Below, piece by piece: positions 40,707 through 43,610 of a stretch of 43,610 nucleotides of DNA. A program made the translations under genes and the position numbers. The notes beneath the pieces were generated by a model, which was given only the letters and a program-made list of their open reading frames with translations, was not told the DNA's origin and ran no database searches. Each line of letters begins with the position of its first letter. Positions within the stretch are counted from its first letter, which is position 1. The DNA is from Blautia sp. (lineage in GTDB: Bacteria; Bacillota; Clostridia; Lachnospirales; Lachnospiraceae), in assembly GCA_023664455.1 (NCBI GenBank), contig JAMPFM010000023.1, forward strand, positions 1-43,610, read 5' to 3'.

Positions 40707-40911
40707 ATTGCGAAACTAAGATGTTGCGGTCGTCCGTTGCACAGAATATATAATCCAACACAGGCACGCTCTCGCTACGGTTCAAACGCAGCGGTACTAA
40801 GTTCAAAAGCCGCAAAGCGCCTTTTTCGCTAAGTACCGGCGTTTTCACAGTACCTGCTTTTGGATTATATATTCTGTACAACTACACATTTTTAAATTTT
40901 AGTTTCGCAAT
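40707..40911. repeat. Hairpin/MITE-like element, copy 2
   Basis: Same architecture and orientation as the copy at 30934-31130. The terminal inverted repeats extend to 16 bp here (40704-40719 and 40899-40914). The inner arms changed in step: ATATATAATCC with GGATTATATAT here, ATATACAATCC with GGATTTGTATAT in copy 1. The apical part differs and forms an AGCG/CGCT stem. It fills the gap between mtaD and the dehydrogenase gene. Confidence 0.8.
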
Positions 40912-40920
40912 TATCTATTC

Positions 40921-41880
40921 TTATTGATTCACAATGTTCCTGTCTTTTCCCGCCAGAAATGCCTCTATATTTTGCATCACTTCTTTGGCCAGACGCTTTC
41001 TGGATTCCACGCTTGCCCAGGACATATGCGGCGTGATAATCAGCTTCGTGCTGTCCTTAATCTGCGCAAGTGGATTGGAAAATTCCATCGGCTCTTTTTC
41101 CAATACATCCAGCCCTGCCGCCGCAATTTTTCCTTCCGTCAGCGCCTCGTACAAATCCTGCGTATTCACGACGGGGCCTCTTGCAACGTTAATCAGAATC
41201 GCCGTCTCTTTCATCTTGTCAAAAGCATCTTTCTGCATCAGATTTCTCGTTCTGTCGCTGAGCGGACAGTGCAGCGATAAAATATCGGAAGCCGTCAGCA
41301 GCGTGTCAAAGTCAACCCTTTCATACTCCATACAAGTGCTTTTCCCCGACGCGGAATAAAAGATAACTTTACAGCCAAAAGCCGCCGCCAGCCCGGCTAC
41401 CCTATGCCCGATATTTCCCATTCCCACGATTCCCCAGGTCTTTCCTTCCAAATCATGGAATGCCCTGTCAAAATTGGAAAACCTATCCTGCGAGCTGTAT
41501 ACGCCGGATTTCACATAATCGTCATAATAGGCTATTTTTTCCGACAACATCATCGCCAGCAAAAGGGTATGCTGCGCAACCGCGAGCGTGCAGTAGTTGA
41601 CCACGTTTGCAACTTTTATCCCCCTTTTCTTACAATATTCCAAATCCACATTGTCGAATCCGGTTGCAAACAGACAGATTAACCTGAGATTGGAAGCTTC
41701 CTTTAAAGTGCCTTCATTCAGTGGCGCTTTGTTGGCAATGACAATGTCCGCATCCTTTACCCGCTCCGCAGTATTATCCGCTACGGTATTCGGATAATAA
41801 GTCACTTCGCCAAACTTTTCAAAGCAGGATATGTCAATATCCGTGCCAATGCTGTTTCTTTCCAATACTGCCAGTTTCAT
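40921..41880 (-). CDS. NAD-dependent D-2-hydroxyacid dehydrogenase
   Basis: 319 residues with the family layout: a flanking catalytic domain (1-95 and the C-terminus) around a Rossmann domain with GMGNIG (153-158). The triad is R234 (NVARGPVV), E263 (EKEP) and H285 (TPHMSWAS). Such enzymes interconvert 2-keto acids and D-2-hydroxy acids; the exact substrate (glycerate, lactate, hydroxyisocaproate or other) is not readable from the sequence. AAGGAG lies 13 nt upstream, rather far, with a GTCTGCT hairpin just before it. It is probably transcribed alone. Confidence 0.92.
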   Translation of the reverse strand: MKLAVLERNSIGTDIDISCFEKFGEVTYYPNTVADNTAERVKDADIVIANKAPLNEGTLKEASNLRLICLFATGFDNVDLEYCKKRGIKVANVVNYCTLAVAQHTLLLAMMLSEKIAYYDDYVKSGVYSSQDRFSNFDRAFHDLEGKTWGIVGMGNIGHRVAGLAAAFGCKVIFYSASGKSTCMEYERVDFDTLLTASDILSLHCPLSDRTRNLMQKDAFDKMKETAILINVARGPVVNTQDLYEALTEGKIAAAGLDVLEKEPMEFSNPLAQIKDSTKLIITPHMSWASVESRKRLAKEVMQNIEAFLAGKDRNIVNQ

Positions 41881-41904
41881 TTTGATAACGATACTCCTTC
41901 CCTA

Positions 41905-41920
41905 GTCTGCTTCAGCAGAC
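41905..41920 (-). promoter_or_regulatory. Leader hairpin of the dehydrogenase gene
   Basis: GTCTGCT and AGCAGAC are perfect 7-bp arms with a 2-nt gap, a few bases upstream of the ribosome binding site of the dehydrogenase gene. It could be a protein-binding dyad; the 2-nt loop is too tight for a normal RNA hairpin unless the stem opens. Confidence 0.4.
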
Positions 41921-41973
41921 ATTCAACTCCATCGTTGATTCTTATTGTATCTTATCATAGAAAAAATGTTGTT

Positions 41974-42768
41974 TCAACTATGGAAAAGGCAAGCCAGCTC
42001 CGCAACTGCCGCATAATGCAAAATATCAAACTCTTCCGGCGCAATTTCAGCCAGTAATCTTGTGTGCTCCTGCTCCCACAAAATAAGTTTTTCTTCTGTA
42101 AGGGACGCGCCGACGCCCCGGCAGGCTTTCATCCTGCCATTCCAGCTTTCACGGGTAAAATGTACTTTCAAGGGATATTCTTCGTGATAGACAAGCTCAA
42201 AGTTTTCCAGGTAACAATCAGGAATCGCTATTGGATGCATGGTCTCTCCTGCGCCGCTCCATGTGGGACTGTATTTTAAAACAAGCGCTTCGCTTGCTCC
42301 TGCAATTTTATCTTCAAAAGGCAGCCACGCCATATACAGGATAAGAATCTTTCCGTCCTTTTTTAGGATACGGGAAAATTTCGGCATCACTTGCTCATGG
42401 TTAAAATACCAGAAGCACTGGCATGCTGTAATCACATCAAAATACGCGTCCGGAAAATCCATTTCCTCTACGGGAGCTGTATAATAGTCAATATGCATTC
42501 CTTCCGAAAGCCGTTTCGCCTGGATAATCTGATTTTCTGAAATATCAATACCAATCCATTCTGCGCCGTAACGATAAAGATTTCTTGGCAAAACGCCTGT
42601 CCCCGTCCCGATATCAAGCGCTCTCTGACCACGGATACACAGATTCCGATTTATCACTTTCTCATAAAATTGCTGCGGATAAATATCCCGGAATCTGGCA
42701 TAATCTAATGATGTTTTTCCGAAGTCGAAGGGGGTTCCGGCGTCGATGTTTTTGTTTGTTATCTTCAT
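41974..42768 (-). CDS. Class I SAM-dependent methyltransferase
   Basis: 264 residues. Motif I ALDIGTGTG (about 50-58), motif II GIDISENQI, and the post-I acidic segment VEEMDFPDAYFDVITACQCFWYF are those of the Methyltransf_11/25 type. The C-terminal third (SWNGRMKACRGVGASL...) resembles the SWRGRIRTC-like region of small-molecule methyltransferases. The substrate is unknown. It produces SAH, so its position near ahcY and mtaD is functionally sensible. The ribosome binding site is weak (GCGGG). Confidence 0.88.
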   Translation of the reverse strand: MKITNKNIDAGTPFDFGKTSLDYARFRDIYPQQFYEKVINRNLCIRGQRALDIGTGTGVLPRNLYRYGAEWIGIDISENQIIQAKRLSEGMHIDYYTAPVEEMDFPDAYFDVITACQCFWYFNHEQVMPKFSRILKKDGKILILYMAWLPFEDKIAGASEALVLKYSPTWSGAGETMHPIAIPDCYLENFELVYHEEYPLKVHFTRESWNGRMKACRGVGASLTEEKLILWEQEHTRLLAEIAPEEFDILHYAAVAELACLFHS

Positions 42769-43311
42769 AATGCATTACCCGCTATTTCTGTTTTTGCACA
42801 GTGTATTGCTTTTTTATAATACTTTGTGGCATTTCCAAAATTACTGTTTTGATGTTGTCATATAATATTATAAATATCAAATGCATTGTGCATTTTTTGA
42901 AAATATTATATGTCCGTATAAGAATTGAATCAGGCATAATGAGGTGGTATTATTTTATTATAAAAGTTGTAAGCGTTGATGCAGCGTTAAACAATTATGT
43001 TGCCCTACATTATGCAAGCCGTCATATGAGCTAGCTGGTTTCCTTACTGCCGTTTTATTTATTAGCAATATTAATTCTTATGGTGGTTATGCATGAAAAA
43101 TTATTGAGAAGGGTATGAAAGTGGAATCTGCAGCTCCTGCCACTTTATAACTTTTTATCCATGCTGTCGCGGGAGACCTCGCATAAATTTTTCCACAGAG
43201 TAAAAAGCACAAAAGTATGCTATACAAAAAGAGTTGACCATAGCCACGGACTTTTCTTTTTTGTTGGGTGGGATTTAACAGTGGGTGCCTCCTAATCTAG
43301 ACTACTATTAT
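42769..43311. other. Intergenic region with a possible small-gene remnant
   Basis: AT-rich. A plus-strand frame from ATG 42939 is interrupted by TAG at 43032 and continues to TGA at 43116-43118 with a hydrophobic end (YLLAILILMVVMHEK). AAAGTGG (43118-43124) and CCACTTT (43140-43146) then form a terminator-like stem with T-rich tail. This suggests a decayed small membrane-protein gene, but there is no family match that I recognise. Nothing else is seen in the stretch. Confidence 0.35.
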
Positions 43312-43485
43312 TTATTTTCCAGTTTGAAGTAACTTCAGTATTCTTTCTGCCCCTTTTTTCGTATCATCAATAATTTCCTCTGAGGTCATCTTGATATGCC
43401 GTAAAGAATTGTACTCTCGAATTTTACGAATATCTTCTACATCAAATCTTTTACTTATAACCGGCTCATTCAACATCATTTTCAT
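43312..43485 (-). CDS. Small charged protein of unknown function
   Basis: 57 residues from ATG 43485, or 55 from ATG 43479, which has GGAAGGGG at a better spacing of 6 nt. The sequence is charged and helical (FDVEDIRKIREYN, EEIIDDTKKGAERILKLL), a size and composition often found in antitoxins or partner proteins. It overlaps the end of an upstream frame by about 20 nt, so translation is probably coupled. I do not recognise the family. Confidence 0.55.
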   Translation of the reverse strand: MKMMLNEPVISKRFDVEDIRKIREYNSLRHIKMTSEEIIDDTKKGAERILKLLQTGK

Positions 43486-43585
43486 CCCCTTCCAATAAAG
43501 CCGACGGCGGATATATCAGCAAATCTTTATATACCTCCTCGTACTTATTATTATACTTAGGCGTTTGCGAAACGCCAGAACCCGC
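43466..43585 (-). pseudogene. 3' end of an upstream ORF, incomplete
   Basis: The open frame ends in YEEVYKDLLIYPPSALLEGDE and a TGA at 43466-43468, overlapping the next gene. It is closed upstream by a stop at 43586-43588 and has no ATG; only a TTG with GAGGAGG about 12 nt upstream is available. The C-terminal sequence looks protein-like, so this may be the truncated end of a gene interrupted by the hairpins at 43560-43605, or a very short coupled leader. Confidence 0.35.
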
Positions 43586-43605
43586 TTAAATACGGGATTC
43601 TTTTT
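43560..43605 (+). terminator. Two adjacent hairpins, second with T-run
   Basis: GGCGTTT/AAACGCC (43560-43576) is followed by GAACCCG pairing with CGGGATTC (43578-43600, one bulge) and TTTTT. On the plus strand this looks like an intrinsic terminator. No plus-strand gene precedes it closely. Confidence 0.45.
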
Positions 43606-43610
43606 GCTAC

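Noticed and set aside
40687-40881. 64-codon minus-strand frame between mtaD and the dehydrogenase
   Set aside because: Lies within hairpin element copy 2, has no ribosome binding site and ends in the element.
42801-43034. 77-codon plus-strand frame
   Set aside because: Upstream part is AT-rich noncoding in character without ribosome binding site; only the tail after 42939 is kept as a possible remnant.
1-43610. CRISPR array, prophage or complete insertion sequence
   Set aside because: No regularly spaced repeats with unique spacers, no cas, transposase, integrase or phage structural genes were found.

Overview
The window looks like a chromosomal segment of a low-to-mid GC Gram-positive anaerobe of the Clostridia, most probably Lachnospiraceae. 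Supporting signs are strong AGGAGG-type ribosome binding sites, SigA-like promoters, a CarD-family regulator, the tatD-rsmA pair, azlCD, paired ABC exporters, a ComFB-family protein and very large secreted Ig-like/transglutaminase proteins. The genus cannot be fixed from the sequence alone.

Layout. (1) 1-600: a compact locus with the architecture of a type I toxin-antitoxin: a short hydrophobic ORF with a basic tail, a perfect bidirectional terminator, a converging antisense promoter and near-identical inverted 5' arms. (2) 594-11220 (minus): a gene for a 3440-residue beta-rich surface-type protein whose signal peptide is split into other reading frames; upstream lie GATGTC direct repeats with 11-bp spacing and a palindrome. 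(3) 11494-12351 (minus): a two-gene cassette, a small acidic/basic protein and a predicted ADP-ribosyltransferase-fold protein, probably toxin-antitoxin-like. (4) 12595-17216 (minus): a TPR protein with a degenerate SpoVK/CbbX-like AAA+ domain, co-transcribed with glycogen branching enzyme glgB. (5) 17473-19243 (minus): tatD-rsmA, then tRNA-Lys(CUU) and a metallo-beta-lactamase-fold gene on plus. (6) 20465-26709 (minus): a secreted transglutaminase-like protein followed 14 nt later by a putative heavy-metal permease. (7) 26883-30904 (minus): a heterodimeric ABC exporter of the TM287/288 type with one degenerate nucleotide site. (8) 31386-36562: comFB (plus), an ECF sigma/anti-sigma pair, a CarD-like regulator and a third ABC exporter (minus). 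(9) 36755-42768: adenosylhomocysteinase, azlCD (plus), MTA/SAH deaminase, a D-2-hydroxyacid dehydrogenase and a SAM methyltransferase. (10) 42769-43610: mostly noncoding sequence and a small two-ORF remnant at the edge.

How the genes fit together. ahcY, mtaD and the methyltransferase form a SAM/SAH-recycling neighbourhood; the ahcY/mtaD pairing permits a route through S-inosylhomocysteine. Sigma factor, anti-sigma factor and CarD form a regulatory block next to export systems. Two copies of a ~200-bp hairpin element with matched arm changes each sit about 30-40 bp upstream of a minus-strand gene. Tandem duplications of gene 3' ends occur at two separate loci.

The parts most likely to be new are the 100-415 RNA-toxin-like locus, the ADP-ribosyltransferase-like cassette, the AAA-like pseudo-ATPase coupled to glgB, the repeat modules of the giant protein, and the hairpin element family. 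All functional calls were made by reading motifs in the sequence; no database search was run.
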